A DNA stretch of 64,000 bases, from positions 1,426,001 through 1,490,000 of the forward strand of contig NC_004663.1 in NCBI RefSeq assembly GCF_000011065.1, in the 5' to 3' direction. A program made the position numbers and the translations under genes. The notes under the pieces are model-generated. The model was not told the origin of the DNA, did no database searches, and saw only the letters and a list, made by a program, of their open reading frames with translations. This document shows positions 8,742-17,180 of this stretch, piece after piece; position 1 is the first letter of the stretch; every line of letters starts with the position of its first letter. The stretch is from Bacteroides thetaiotaomicron VPI-5482. Its GTDB lineage: Bacteria > Bacteroidota > Bacteroidia > Bacteroidales > Bacteroidaceae.

Positions 8742-9350
8742 TTACTCTTCATCAAGAATCCTTGCGGTCTCCACTTTCTCCAATCGTGCACGCAGTTTGG
8801 GCATCATGGAACGACGAATACACAACGTCATGCTGCAATCCATATCGTACGATTGACTGAGAATTTCCGGTTCTTCCTCCTTTACAATACGCATGATATC
8901 GTTCATAAAAGGATATTCAAACATTACGGTCACTTCTTCATCTACCGTTTTTTCTATAATGGTAGCGGCAGATATTGCTTCGGCAGCAGCTGCTTTATAA
9001 GCTACAATCAGTCCGCTCGTTCCTAACTTGATTCCACCGAAATAACGGACTACAATAATCAGAATATCAGTCAGTTCATTAGAGTTAATTTGCCCGAGAA
9101 TGGGCTTTCCCGCCGTTCCCGAAGGTTCACCGTTATCATTGGCTCGAAAATCCTTTCGCGCTGCACCTAACATATAAGCATAGCACACGTGCCGTGCATC
9201 ATAATACTTCTTCTGATACGTTTCAAGATGCGCTTTTATCTCATCAAGGGTACGCACAGGCAAGGCGATGGCAATAAACTTGCTTCGCTTTTCTGTATAA
9301 ATACCTTCGGAAGGTTCGACGATAGTTTTATAAGTATCTTCAGCAGTCAT
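8742..9350 (-). CDS. YigZ/IMPACT family protein
   Basis: A 202-residue member of the YigZ/IMPACT (UPF0029) family. The signature RHVCYAYMLG, then NDNGEPSGTAGKPIL and IIVVRYFGGIKLGTSGLIVAYKAAA, fills residues about 50-125, and a C-terminal ferredoxin-like DUF1949 domain follows. The eukaryotic relative IMPACT acts in translational control through GCN2, while the bacterial role is unclear. It is the first gene of a minus-strand group with the HpaII-family and nitroreductase genes. A -7 box ends only 5 nt before the ATG, so the mRNA may be leaderless. Confidence 0.92.
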   Translation of the reverse strand: MTAEDTYKTIVEPSEGIYTEKRSKFIAIALPVRTLDEIKAHLETYQKKYYDARHVCYAYMLGAARKDFRANDNGEPSGTAGKPILGQINSNELTDILIIVVRYFGGIKLGTSGLIVAYKAAAAEAISAATIIEKTVDEEVTVMFEYPFMNDIMRIVKEEEPEILSQSYDMDCSMTLCIRRSMMPKLRARLEKVETARILDEE

Positions 9351-9354
9351 GCCG

Positions 9355-9362
9355 CAAAGATA
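9355..9362 (-). promoter_or_regulatory. -7 box immediately upstream of the YigZ-family gene
   Basis: TATCTTTG on the minus strand matches TAnnTTTG, with its last base 5 nt from the A of the ATG. No TTTG is seen at -33. If used, transcription would begin at or near the start codon. Confidence 0.45.
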
Positions 9363-9437
9363 CGGCTTTCTTGACGAAATTCCATCTGCTGTTCGAAAAT
9401 ATTAAAGCTTCTCATTGAAACGAGCGCTTCATTTCAT

Positions 9438-9547
9438 GCAGTCAAACGGTCGATGGGGTGCAATCAAGCAGTCAATTGGAGGTAGTCGGGTGGTCGTTTT
9501 AACGGAATCGGGCGGTCATTTATACAAAAACAAGCGGTCAATCTCTC
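9438..9547. repeat. Degenerate 22-bp tandem array (GCGGTCA core)
   Basis: Five consecutive 22-bp units (9438, 9460, 9482, 9504, 9526) share a core, reading ACGGTCG, GCAGTCA, GTGGTCG, GCGGTCA and GCGGTCA, each exactly 22 bp apart. A weaker unit may precede at 9416. The last unit runs into the hairpin at 9533-9582. I see no coding potential here. Confidence 0.6.
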
Positions 9548-9582
9548 ACAAATGTCCTGTTGATTGTGAGAGATTGACCGCT
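9533..9582 (-). terminator. Rho-independent terminator after the DUF1015 gene
   Basis: A perfect 19-bp stem: AGCGGTCAATCTCTCACAA (9533-9551) with its complement at 9564-9582 and a 12-nt loop. On the minus strand it is followed by TTGTTTTTG. It lies 24 bp beyond the stop codon of the DUF1015 gene and ends the ser operon. Confidence 0.85.
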
Positions 9583-9605
9583 CTATTTTCTATATAGAAT
9601 ATGTC

Positions 9606-10853
9606 TTAATCCAACTTATGGATAACCAATCCTGAACGAAGTTTCGGTTCAAACCAAGTCGTTTTGGGAGGCATAATGTTGCCAGTATCGGCAATATCCA
9701 TCAATTGCTTCATGGATACGGGATAAAGAGCCAGAGCTACTTTCATTTCTCCACTGTCAACACGCTTCTTCAATTCTCCCAAACCGCGGATACCGCCTAC
9801 AAAGTCAATACGCTTATCCGAACGGAGGTCTTTGATTCCTAAAATCTCATCTAAAATCAGATTGGAAGAAATAGTAACGTCAAGCACGCCGATAGGATCA
9901 TTGTCATTGTATGTACCTGCCTTTGCCGTCAGACTATACCACTTGTCGCCAAGATAGAGGGAGAAATTGTGCAAACCGGACGGTTTATAGATATCTGTAC
10001 CCTTTTCTTCTACAACAAAATTCTTATCCAATGCAGCAAGAAATTGTTCGGGAGTCAGCCCGTTGAGGTCTTTTACTACACGGTTATAGTCGATGATAGT
10101 CAATTGATTGGCAGGGAAACATACAGCCATGAAATAGTTATACTCTTCATCGCCACGATGGTTCGCGTTTTGCTTTGCTTTCTCGGCACCTACCAGAGCA
10201 GCAGCAGCGGAACGATGATGCCCGTCGGCAATATATAATGCCGGCATTTTAGCAAATTCTGCAGTAATTGCAGCGATATCTTCGTCCTGGTCAACAATCC
10301 AGAAAGTATGTCCGAAGCCATCACCCGGAGCGATAAAGTCGTAAACAGGCTTTTCGGCAGTGTATTTCCGAATGATTGTATCCAATTTCGCATTATCGGG
10401 ATAGGCAAAGAATACAGGTTCGATATTCGCATTGTTCACACGAACGTGCTTCATACGGTCTTCTTCCTTATCACGACGGGTAAGCTCATGCTTCTTGATG
10501 ATACCGTTCATATAGTCAGGAACATAAGCGCCTACTACCAGTCCATACTGAGTTTTCCCGTTCATGGTCTGGGCATAGATGTAATAGTTTTCCTTTGCAT
10601 CCTGCACTAACCAGCCTTTATCCTGAAACAGCCGGAAGTTTTCGGCAGCTTTCTCATAAACACGTTCATCGTGTTCATCCGTACCAACAGGAAAGTCAAT
10701 CTCGGGCTTAATGATATGATAAAGGGATTTTTCATTTCCAGCTGCTTCTGTACGCGCTTCTTCTGAGTTTAATACATCGTAAGGACGGGAAGCAACCTGT
10801 TCAACCAGGTCTTGTGGAGGGCGAACGCCTTTAAAAGGTTTGATAATAGCCAT
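9606..10853 (-). CDS. DUF1015 protein, third gene of the serine operon
   Basis: A 415-residue cytoplasmic protein of the DUF1015 family, beginning IIKPFKGVRPP. Two conserved blocks stand out: KKHELTRRDKEEDR (about 120-133) and ALYIADGHHRSAAA (about 205-217, Asp210, His212-His213, Arg214). The DGxHR pattern resembles the ParB/sulfiredoxin-like active site of archaeal free-serine kinase. The gene follows serC and serA on the same strand, so a role in serine or phosphoserine metabolism is plausible. The function is inferred from context and motif only. A hairpin lies in the 157-bp gap to serA. Confidence 0.85.
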   Translation of the reverse strand: MAIIKPFKGVRPPQDLVEQVASRPYDVLNSEEARTEAAGNEKSLYHIIKPEIDFPVGTDEHDERVYEKAAENFRLFQDKGWLVQDAKENYYIYAQTMNGKTQYGLVVGAYVPDYMNGIIKKHELTRRDKEEDRMKHVRVNNANIEPVFFAYPDNAKLDTIIRKYTAEKPVYDFIAPGDGFGHTFWIVDQDEDIAAITAEFAKMPALYIADGHHRSAAAALVGAEKAKQNANHRGDEEYNYFMAVCFPANQLTIIDYNRVVKDLNGLTPEQFLAALDKNFVVEEKGTDIYKPSGLHNFSLYLGDKWYSLTAKAGTYNDNDPIGVLDVTISSNLILDEILGIKDLRSDKRIDFVGGIRGLGELKKRVDSGEMKVALALYPVSMKQLMDIADTGNIMPPKTTWFEPKLRSGLVIHKLD

Positions 10854-10883
10854 AAGTCATGGTATGTTTTAAGATTAGTAGAA

Positions 10884-10918
10884 CAGATACGCCCTCGCAA
10901 AAGCCGAGGGCGAAATCT
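10884..10918 (-). other. Hairpin in the serA-DUF1015 intergenic gap
   Basis: CGCCCTCG (10890-10897) pairs with CGAGGGCG (10905-10912) around a 7-nt loop, extended by CAGAT/ATCTG after a small internal bulge. No U-run follows, so it may stabilise or process the mRNA rather than end it. Confidence 0.45.
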
Positions 10919-11010
10919 GATAACATATTTCTAAATATACTGCTTAATGACCAGCACCTATCATCAAATAAGTGACTGAGCAACGATAAGCAGTCTTACG
11001 ATTCATCTCA

Positions 11011-11931
11011 TTATTTGTTTACTCTGAACTTCTCACAGCCGTCTTTCAGGAAACCGACAATCTGTTGAGCAGCAGCAATACCGGCATTGATATTCGCTTC
11101 GGCAGTCTGTGCACCCATCTTCTTCGGAGTAGAGAAATAACGTCCTGCGAACTTCTCAGCAAATTCCGCATTAGCAGCAGGCATGATATCTGTCATATAC
11201 TTGAAGTCAGCACGGTCTTCCATCAATTTGATCAGCTCGGCTTCGTTGATCACTTCCTTACGGGCAGTGTTCACCAGCATAGCGCCTTTCGGCATATCTT
11301 TCAGCAGAGCGTAGTTGATAGAGTTCTTCGTTTCAGCAGTTGCCGGGATATGAAGAGACACTACCTGACAAGTCTTGTACAGTTCTTCTGCAGAGTCAAG
11401 TGCCTTCACGCCATCTTTTTCGATCACTTCTTTCGGGCAGAAAGCGTCGTAAGCGTACACTTCCATTCCGAAGCCTTTAGCTACACGGGCAACGTTACGA
11501 CCAACGTTTCCGTATGCATGGATACCCAGTTTCTTGCCCATCAATTCTGTACCGGAAGTACCGTTATAGAAGTTACGAACGGCGTATACCATCATGCCCA
11601 AAGCCAGTTCGGCAACAGCATTGGAGTTCTGTCCCGGAGTATTCATCACGCAAACATTGTGAGCGGTAGCGGCAGCCAGGTCTACATTATCGTATCCGGC
11701 ACCAGCACGAACTACAATCTTCAGTTCTTTAGCAGCATCCAGCACCTCTGCATCAATAATATCACTACGGATAATGATAGCATTAGCATCTTTCACTGCA
11801 TCCAGCAACTGTGCTTTATCGGTATATTTCTCCAGCAAAGCAAGCTCATATCCGGCTGCTTCGATTTCTTTACGGATACCGTCTACAGCAACTTTGGCAA
11901 ACGGTTTTTCAGTAGCTACAAGTACTTTCAT
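11011..11931 (-). CDS. serA: D-3-phosphoglycerate dehydrogenase, short form
   Basis: Catalyses the first step of serine synthesis, oxidising 3-phosphoglycerate to 3-phosphohydroxypyruvate with NAD. At 306 residues it has the substrate- and NAD-binding domains only and lacks a C-terminal ACT regulatory domain. The Rossmann motif HAYGNVGRNVARVA is near 138-151 and active-site Arg224 lies in NTARKEV. Where most of the family has a catalytic His (TPHxxxS/T), this protein reads TPKKMGAQTAEAN, with Lys270 at the His position. I recall Lys-type phosphoglycerate dehydrogenases from anaerobes with the same change. It follows serC after a hairpin-containing gap. Confidence 0.93.
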   Translation of the reverse strand: MKVLVATEKPFAKVAVDGIRKEIEAAGYELALLEKYTDKAQLLDAVKDANAIIIRSDIIDAEVLDAAKELKIVVRAGAGYDNVDLAAATAHNVCVMNTPGQNSNAVAELALGMMVYAVRNFYNGTSGTELMGKKLGIHAYGNVGRNVARVAKGFGMEVYAYDAFCPKEVIEKDGVKALDSAEELYKTCQVVSLHIPATAETKNSINYALLKDMPKGAMLVNTARKEVINEAELIKLMEDRADFKYMTDIMPAANAEFAEKFAGRYFSTPKKMGAQTAEANINAGIAAAQQIVGFLKDGCEKFRVNK

Positions 11932-11958
11932 AATTTATCTGTATCTTTTAAAAAAGAT

Positions 11959-12031
11959 TCACCACAGACTTCACCGGCCTACACACTATATTCAATAAGA
12001 TTTCAGTGTAAATCCGTGCAATCTGTGGTGA
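11959..12031 (-). terminator. Palindromic element between serC and serA
   Basis: Arms at 11959-11984 and 12006-12031 (26 nt each, about 20 positions complementary) with a 21-nt loop. In the direction of transcription it is followed by TTTTTT, so it could attenuate read-through from serC into serA. Its sequence (CCACAGA...CACGGATTTACAC) is related to the element at 30841-30918, which suggests a dispersed repeat. Confidence 0.55.
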
Positions 12032-12045
12032 CTCTATTTATATTA

Positions 12046-13113
12046 TTAATGAAGTTTTTCAAATTCCTGCATGCAGTCGATCAAAGCTTGTACACTTTCT
12101 TTCGGCAGAGCATTGTAGCAAGATGCACGGAAACCACCCACTGAACGATGTCCTTTGATACCTACCATACCTTTTTCTGTAGCGAACTTCATGAAGTCAG
12201 CTTCCAGATCCTTGTATTCGGGAGCCATCACGAAACAGATGTTCATGCGTGAACGGTCTTCTTTGGCAGCAGTACCTACGAACAGTTTGTTACGGTCGAT
12301 TTCAGCGTACAGCATATCAGCCTTTTCGATAGCACGACGTTCCATTTCTTTCACACCACCCTGTGCCTTAATCCAACGCAGGTTCAACAGTGCAGCATAG
12401 ATAGGCACTACCGGAGGAGTGTTGAACATAGAACCGTTATCGATATGAGTCTGATAGTTCAGCATTGACGGGATGTAACGAGAAACTTTACCTACCGCAT
12501 CATTCTTCACGATAACAAATGTAACACCGGCAGGAGCCAGATTTTTCTGCGCACCACCATAGATACAGATATATTTGGATACGTCGATCGGACGAGAGAA
12601 AATATCAGAAGACATATCGGCAACCATCGGAACCGGAGAATTGAGATCTTCTTTTAATTCTGTACCGTAAATCGTGTTATTGGTAGTTATGTGGAAATAA
12701 TCTGCGTCAGCAGGAATTGTGTAATCTTTCGGGATGTAAGTATATGTAGCTTCAGCGGAAGAAGCAACTTCTACGACTTCACCAAACCCCTTAGCTTCTT
12801 TCATTGCTTTCTTTGCCCACACACCTGTATTCAGATAAGCAGCCTTTTTTTCAAGGAAGTTGAAAGGTACCATGCAGAACTCCATACTAGCACCACCACC
12901 AAGGAACAGTACCGAATAACCTTCGGGGATATTGAGTAATTCCTTGAATAATGCCTCTGCTTCGTCAACCACAGGTTGGAAGTCTTTGGCACGGTGACTG
13001 ATTTCCATCAGGGAGAGACCAGAGCCGTTGAAATCTAAAATAGCCTTCGCTGTATCCTCTATCACCTCACGCGGAAGAATGGAAGGTCCTGCATTGAAAT
13101 TATGCTTTTTCAT
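12046..13113 (-). CDS. serC: 3-phosphoserine aminotransferase
   Basis: A PLP-dependent class V aminotransferase that converts 3-phosphohydroxypyruvate and glutamate to phosphoserine. The 355-residue length is standard. NFNAGPSILPREVIEDTAKAI opens the protein, LFLGGGASMEF follows near 69-79, and the PLP Schiff-base lysine is Lys190 in YGGAQKNLAPAG. It also normally serves the related step in pyridoxine synthesis in bacteria that have that pathway. It is first in the serC-serA-DUF1015 operon, with a consensus promoter 53-83 bp upstream. Confidence 0.97.
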   Translation of the reverse strand: MKKHNFNAGPSILPREVIEDTAKAILDFNGSGLSLMEISHRAKDFQPVVDEAEALFKELLNIPEGYSVLFLGGGASMEFCMVPFNFLEKKAAYLNTGVWAKKAMKEAKGFGEVVEVASSAEATYTYIPKDYTIPADADYFHITTNNTIYGTELKEDLNSPVPMVADMSSDIFSRPIDVSKYICIYGGAQKNLAPAGVTFVIVKNDAVGKVSRYIPSMLNYQTHIDNGSMFNTPPVVPIYAALLNLRWIKAQGGVKEMERRAIEKADMLYAEIDRNKLFVGTAAKEDRSRMNICFVMAPEYKDLEADFMKFATEKGMVGIKGHRSVGGFRASCYNALPKESVQALIDCMQEFEKLH

Positions 13114-13165
13114 TTGAAGTTTGTTTTTGGTTTAACATTTCGTTAGTTTATGTCTTTTGACCTTG

Positions 13166-13196
13166 CGAATTTACGAATTTATTTCCGGTGCACAAA
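13166..13196 (-). promoter_or_regulatory. Promoter of the serC-serA-DUF1015 operon
   Basis: On the minus strand TTTG (13193-13196), a 19-nt spacer, then TAAATTCG (13166-13173), 7 of 8 to TAnnTTTG. The predicted transcript starts about 45 nt before the serC ATG. Confidence 0.65.
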
Positions 13197-13687
13197 TCTT
13201 TCCTTATAAAAATACTGTTTTAAAGCAGATTTCTCTTTCTTTTTATTGGTTTATACAAGATATATACACCATATTGTTATCTATACATATCAAGCAAGGG
13301 ATAAAAGGCGAAAATATAACCTGTGGAAAATAATCGGTTACAGAGTGAAAGGAAAACGGTTACAAAATGAATATTTATTAAGAAAGACAGAGAAAAACAA
13401 GGGTTTCTCACCCTAACAAGCAACGAGACTACAATTATAAAAATTAGTCAGAAAGAAAGGAGTCTCCAATATCTTCCTAAAAGAAAATAAATGGAGACTG
13501 TCACAGAATTGTTTTTTTACTATCATTTTAGTCTGTCATCCATGAGAGACGTCTCTCACTTCAAAAGAATGATATTATTTGTAATGACAAAGCCGATCAT
13601 CTCGTCATTGTCAGCATCCCAATCACCTATTTGGTTCTTGAAATTCACCTTTCAGCTTTGAGAACACCTGTTGTTTTTCGGCTCCCT
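13197..13687. other. AT-rich intergenic segment between serC and the helicase gene
   Basis: About 490 bp without a recognisable gene. It contains a perfect 16-bp palindrome TGAGAGACGTCTCTCA (13543-13558) and a nearby TCTCCA/TGGAGA pair (about 13460-13500). On the minus strand, just below the helicase stop in genome order, a frame of about 30 codons ends in DNDEMIGFVITNNIILLK, but I recognise nothing in it. Confidence 0.5.
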
Positions 13688-15022
13688 TTATTTGGCTTCC
13701 TCAATGATAGTCTTCATTCCTTTGATTTTTTCCCCTTGAATAAGATTCAGGAGTTGCTTCACTTTTGCCCGACGAACGGCAACAAAAGCATAATGTTCTT
13801 TCACATCAATCGCACCTACATCTTCACGGGTCAGATTACCTTTTTTATAAAGGAATCCGGCAATGTCCATCCGGCTCAGTTTCTCCTTCTTTCCTTTACC
13901 TATATATATAGTAGTCCAGACAGATTTGGGAGGACGTGAAGGATTTTCCAGCAGTTCCATCGTTTCTATATCTTCGGGAATATATTCCGGTAGTTTTTCT
14001 TCTGCGTGAAGAATCAGATAAGAAGTACCTGTTGCATCCCAACGTGCCGTACGTCCGTTACGATGTGTAAACGCTTCTTCGTTTACAGGCAGATGATAGT
14101 GAATGATATGCTCTATCTCTGGAATATCAAGTCCACGGGCAGCGAGGTCGGTAGAGATCAGTACATGACAGCTTCCGTTACGGAACTTATACAATGCCCG
14201 TTCCCGATCCGGCTGTTCCATACCGCCATGAAAACGTTCGGCTAATAGTTTCTTATCTTCGAGTAGCTTGTGCACACGATCTACCGCATCCCGATGATTA
14301 CAGAAGACAATGCTGGAGCTGCTTCCCAATGAACAAAGCAAGTTGTAAAGCGTATCAATCTTATCTTTGGAAGGAGAAAGCACCTTCATCAGCTTCAACC
14401 GGTTTTCCTGTTCTTCGGTTGCCTCCGGAAGAAAATCCAGTTTGACTGTCCGGTTCAGTCCCGTAAACTGAGGAATTTCTTCGGCATCAGTAGCCGACAG
14501 CAGCATACGTTTCTTTAATCCCGGAAGCTGGGTGATGATCTCTGCCATCTCATCATGAAAGCCGAACTCCAGCGACTTATCAAACTCATCGATAATCAAA
14601 GTCTCGATTGTTTCGGGATCAAAGTTTCCTTTGGACAGATGGTCGGTGATACGTCCCGGAGTACCAAGGATAATGGCAGGATGATTTCCTGCAATGCTTT
14701 TCTTTTCTTCGGCAATGGGATGCCCACCGTAGCAGCAACACGTTTTCCAGGAAGTTCCCATGCTCCGGAACACGGTATCTATCTGTAAAGCCAACTCACG
14801 GGAAGGCACCAGAATCAGCACCTGCACGCTGTCATCATTCGGTTTTAGGGTAAGCAACAGAGGCAAAAGATAAGCCAATGTCTTGCCCGATCCTGTCGGT
14901 GACAACAGGATAACATCTTTCCTGCCCGTGCCCTGTTCGAGCGCAGCTTCCTGCATCGAGTTCAAAGATTCAATCTTCAAATTCTGAAGAGCGGACTGTA
15001 TTATTTCATTTTTCTCTAACAT
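13688..15022 (-). CDS. DEAD-box RNA helicase, DbpA-like C-terminus
   Basis: An ATP-dependent RNA helicase of 444 residues from the ATG at 15022, giving MLEKNEIIQSALQNLKIESL. I prefer this start because upstream codons show no family similarity and a -7 promoter box lies at 15028-15035. Motif I SPTGSGKT is at 41-48, the motif II is DEFD (145-148) rather than DEAD, SAT follows, and HRNGRTAR is motif VI. The last 70 residues (MDIAGFLYKKGNLTREDVGAIDVKEHYAFVAV) are the DbpA-type RNA-binding domain, suggesting ribosome assembly or rRNA work. It has its own promoter. Confidence 0.93.
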   Translation of the reverse strand: MLEKNEIIQSALQNLKIESLNSMQEAALEQGTGRKDVILLSPTGSGKTLAYLLPLLLTLKPNDDSVQVLILVPSRELALQIDTVFRSMGTSWKTCCCYGGHPIAEEKKSIAGNHPAIILGTPGRITDHLSKGNFDPETIETLIIDEFDKSLEFGFHDEMAEIITQLPGLKKRMLLSATDAEEIPQFTGLNRTVKLDFLPEATEEQENRLKLMKVLSPSKDKIDTLYNLLCSLGSSSSIVFCNHRDAVDRVHKLLEDKKLLAERFHGGMEQPDRERALYKFRNGSCHVLISTDLAARGLDIPEIEHIIHYHLPVNEEAFTHRNGRTARWDATGTSYLILHAEEKLPEYIPEDIETMELLENPSRPPKSVWTTIYIGKGKKEKLSRMDIAGFLYKKGNLTREDVGAIDVKEHYAFVAVRRAKVKQLLNLIQGEKIKGMKTIIEEAK

Positions 15023-15027
15023 GGGGA

Positions 15028-15035
15028 CAAAGATA
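15028..15035 (-). promoter_or_regulatory. -7 box at the start of the DEAD-box helicase gene
   Basis: TATCTTTG on the minus strand matches TAnnTTTG exactly and ends 6 nt from the A of the chosen ATG. No convincing TTTG lies at -33. The mRNA may be leaderless. Confidence 0.45.
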
Positions 15036-15077
15036 CAAAAAGGACGAAAAGATTCGGTAAGATAGTGCATAAAGAAA

Positions 15078-15121
15078 GCGGGAAATCTGAAAAGCACCAT
15101 TGTCTTTTACAGATTTCCCGC
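15078..15121 (-). terminator. Terminator after nqrF
   Basis: A 12-bp stem GCGGGAAATCTG (15078-15089) with its complement at 15110-15121 and a 20-nt loop, followed on the minus strand by TTTCTTTATG. It lies about 57 bp beyond the nqrF stop and before the helicase gene. Confidence 0.65.
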
Positions 15122-15177
15122 CAGTTTCTTTATGTTACTCTTCCGGTCCTCTCCGACCGGAAATCAACTTCCGAAGA

Positions 15178-16452
15178 TTATCCTCCAAAGTTATCGAACA
15201 TCAGGTTCTGAGCCGGAACGCCCAGATCGTCGAGCATCTTCTCTACAGCTTTCGACATCGGACCAGGACCACACATATAGTATTCAATATCTTCAGGAGC
15301 TTCGTGGTTCTTCAAGTAAGTTTCATAAATTACGTTGTGTACGAAGCCCGGAGTATATTTCACACCGGCAGCATCAGCAGCAGGATCCGGACGGTCGAGT
15401 GCCAGATGGAATGTGAAGTTCGGGAAATCCTTTTCAATTTGCAGGAAGTCTTCCAGATAGAATACTTCGTTCAGCGCACGGGCACCATAGAAGTATGACA
15501 TCTTGCGGTCGGTCGTATGCAATGTTTTCGTCAAGTGCATGATCTGTGCACGCAACGGAGCCATACCGGCACCACCACCGATCCACATCATTTCCTTGTT
15601 AGAGTCGAAAATCGGATGGAAGTCTCCATAAGGCCCACTCATTATTACCTTGTCACCCGGTTTCAGCGTAAAGATATAAGAAGAAGCGATACCCGGCATT
15701 ACATCCATAAATCCGGGACCTTGTTCTTTCGGCTTGAACGGAGGGGTAGCGATACGTACAGTCAGCATGATACGGTCACCTTCTGCAGGATAGTTGGCCA
15801 TAGAGTAAGCACGGATTGTTTCCTCTTCATTCTTACATTTCAAGCCCAGCAAACCGAATTTCTCCCATGCAGGCAGATATTCTTCACCGATCAGGCTCTT
15901 ATCAATGTCCTTATCATAATCCATTGAGAATTTAGGTATCTTGATCTGTGCGTAAGAACCCGGGATAAAGTCCATGTGTTCGCCTTTAGGCAATGCCACG
16001 ATAAACTCTTTGATAAATGTAGCCACATTCTTGTTGGAGATCACTTCGCACTCCCACTCTTTCACGCCGAGTACAGACTCGTCAATCTTGATAGCCATGT
16101 CACTCTTCACTTTCACCTGACAGCCCAGACGCCAGTGGTCTTGTTGCTGTTTACGGCTGAAGTGAGGAACTTCAGAAGGCAGGATTTCGCCACCACCTTC
16201 GAGTACCTGACATTTGCACTGTCCGCAAGAACCCTTGCCACCACAAGCGGATGACAGGAATACACCGTTTACGGCCAGCGTATTAAGCAATGTGGAACCG
16301 GACTCTACTTCCAGTCCTGTTTCGCCATTGATCGTTAGTTTCACGTTACCTGACGGTACCAGAAATTTCTTGGCAACCAGCAAGATAACAACAAGCAACA
16401 GAATAACCACAAGGAATACCCCAATGCTTGATAATATTAAATTCATATCCAT
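15178..16452 (-). CDS. nqrF: Na+-translocating NADH:quinone reductase subunit F
   Basis: The electron-input subunit of Na+-NQR. It oxidises NADH at a FAD and passes electrons to a [2Fe-2S] centre. The 424 residues have one N-terminal membrane helix (about 7-28), a ferredoxin domain with cluster cysteines Cys70, Cys76, Cys79 and Cys111 (CGGKGSCGQCKCQ), a FAD-binding domain (RAYSMANYP) and an NADH-binding domain (GGGAGMAPLRAQI). It is the last gene of nqrABCDEF, 18 bp after nqrE. The complex pumps Na+ across the inner membrane while reducing menaquinone or another quinone. Confidence 0.97.
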   Translation of the reverse strand: MDMNLILSSIGVFLVVILLLVVILLVAKKFLVPSGNVKLTINGETGLEVESGSTLLNTLAVNGVFLSSACGGKGSCGQCKCQVLEGGGEILPSEVPHFSRKQQQDHWRLGCQVKVKSDMAIKIDESVLGVKEWECEVISNKNVATFIKEFIVALPKGEHMDFIPGSYAQIKIPKFSMDYDKDIDKSLIGEEYLPAWEKFGLLGLKCKNEEETIRAYSMANYPAEGDRIMLTVRIATPPFKPKEQGPGFMDVMPGIASSYIFTLKPGDKVIMSGPYGDFHPIFDSNKEMMWIGGGAGMAPLRAQIMHLTKTLHTTDRKMSYFYGARALNEVFYLEDFLQIEKDFPNFTFHLALDRPDPAADAAGVKYTPGFVHNVIYETYLKNHEAPEDIEYYMCGPGPMSKAVEKMLDDLGVPAQNLMFDNFGG

Positions 16453-16470
16453 TGTCTTATTCCTTTCTTT

Positions 16471-17097
16471 TTAGATGTTCAAACCAGAGAAACACATAAA
16501 TGCGATTGCCATCAGACCTACAGTGATAAATGTGATACCCAGACCTTTTAGCGGAGCAGGTACATCAGAGTAAGCCATTTTCTCACGGATAGCAGCCAGA
16601 CCGACGATAGCCAGCAGCCAGCCGATACCCGAACCGAGTGCGTAAGACAGCGCATCCCATACATCACCGATGTATTTCGGATCGCTTGCACCCAGATTGA
16701 TGCGTTGTTGCATAAACAAAGAAGCACCCATGATAGCACAGTTAACGGCGATCAACGGCAGAAAGATACCCAGTGAAGCATACAGCGACGGGCTGAAACG
16801 TTCTACCACCATCTCCACCAATTGCACGATACCGGCAATAACGGCAATGAAAAGAATAAAACTCAGGAAGCTGAGGTCAACACCTTCAATGATAGCGTTG
16901 GCAGCCAGCACCTTGGTTTGCAATAAATAGTTCACCGGAAGCGTAACCAGCAACACGAATGTTACGGCTATACCCAGTCCTACGGCAGTCTTCACATTCT
17001 TCGATACAGCCAGATATGAGCACATACCCAAGAAGAACGCGAATATCATGTTGTCCACAAAGATGGAGCGGACGAATAAACTTAATAAATGTTCCAT
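16471..17097 (-). CDS. nqrE: Na+-NQR subunit E
   Basis: A polytopic inner-membrane subunit of 208 residues with about six helices. It opens MEHLLSLFVRSIFVDNMIFAFFLGMCSYLAVSK, in which the Cys in GMCSYLAVSK is the conserved position thought, with NqrD, to hold an intramembrane iron centre. The second Cys lies in IAVNCAIMGASLFM. It is homologous to NqrD and RnfA/RnfE. It sits between nqrD and nqrF with an 83-bp gap to nqrD. Confidence 0.97.
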   Translation of the reverse strand: MEHLLSLFVRSIFVDNMIFAFFLGMCSYLAVSKNVKTAVGLGIAVTFVLLVTLPVNYLLQTKVLAANAIIEGVDLSFLSFILFIAVIAGIVQLVEMVVERFSPSLYASLGIFLPLIAVNCAIMGASLFMQQRINLGASDPKYIGDVWDALSYALGSGIGWLLAIVGLAAIREKMAYSDVPAPLKGLGITFITVGLMAIAFMCFSGLNI

Positions 17098-17180
17098 ATA
17101 TTTTAATTAAAAATTAAGAATGAAGAATTTCGAGTTTATGAGTGTTACCTTCATTCATCCTTCTTCACCCTTCATTTATA

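Noticed and set aside
11065..12144. A 359-codon open frame on the plus strand
   Set aside because: It is antisense to serA and part of serC and crosses the palindromic gap. The real genes have full catalytic motifs.
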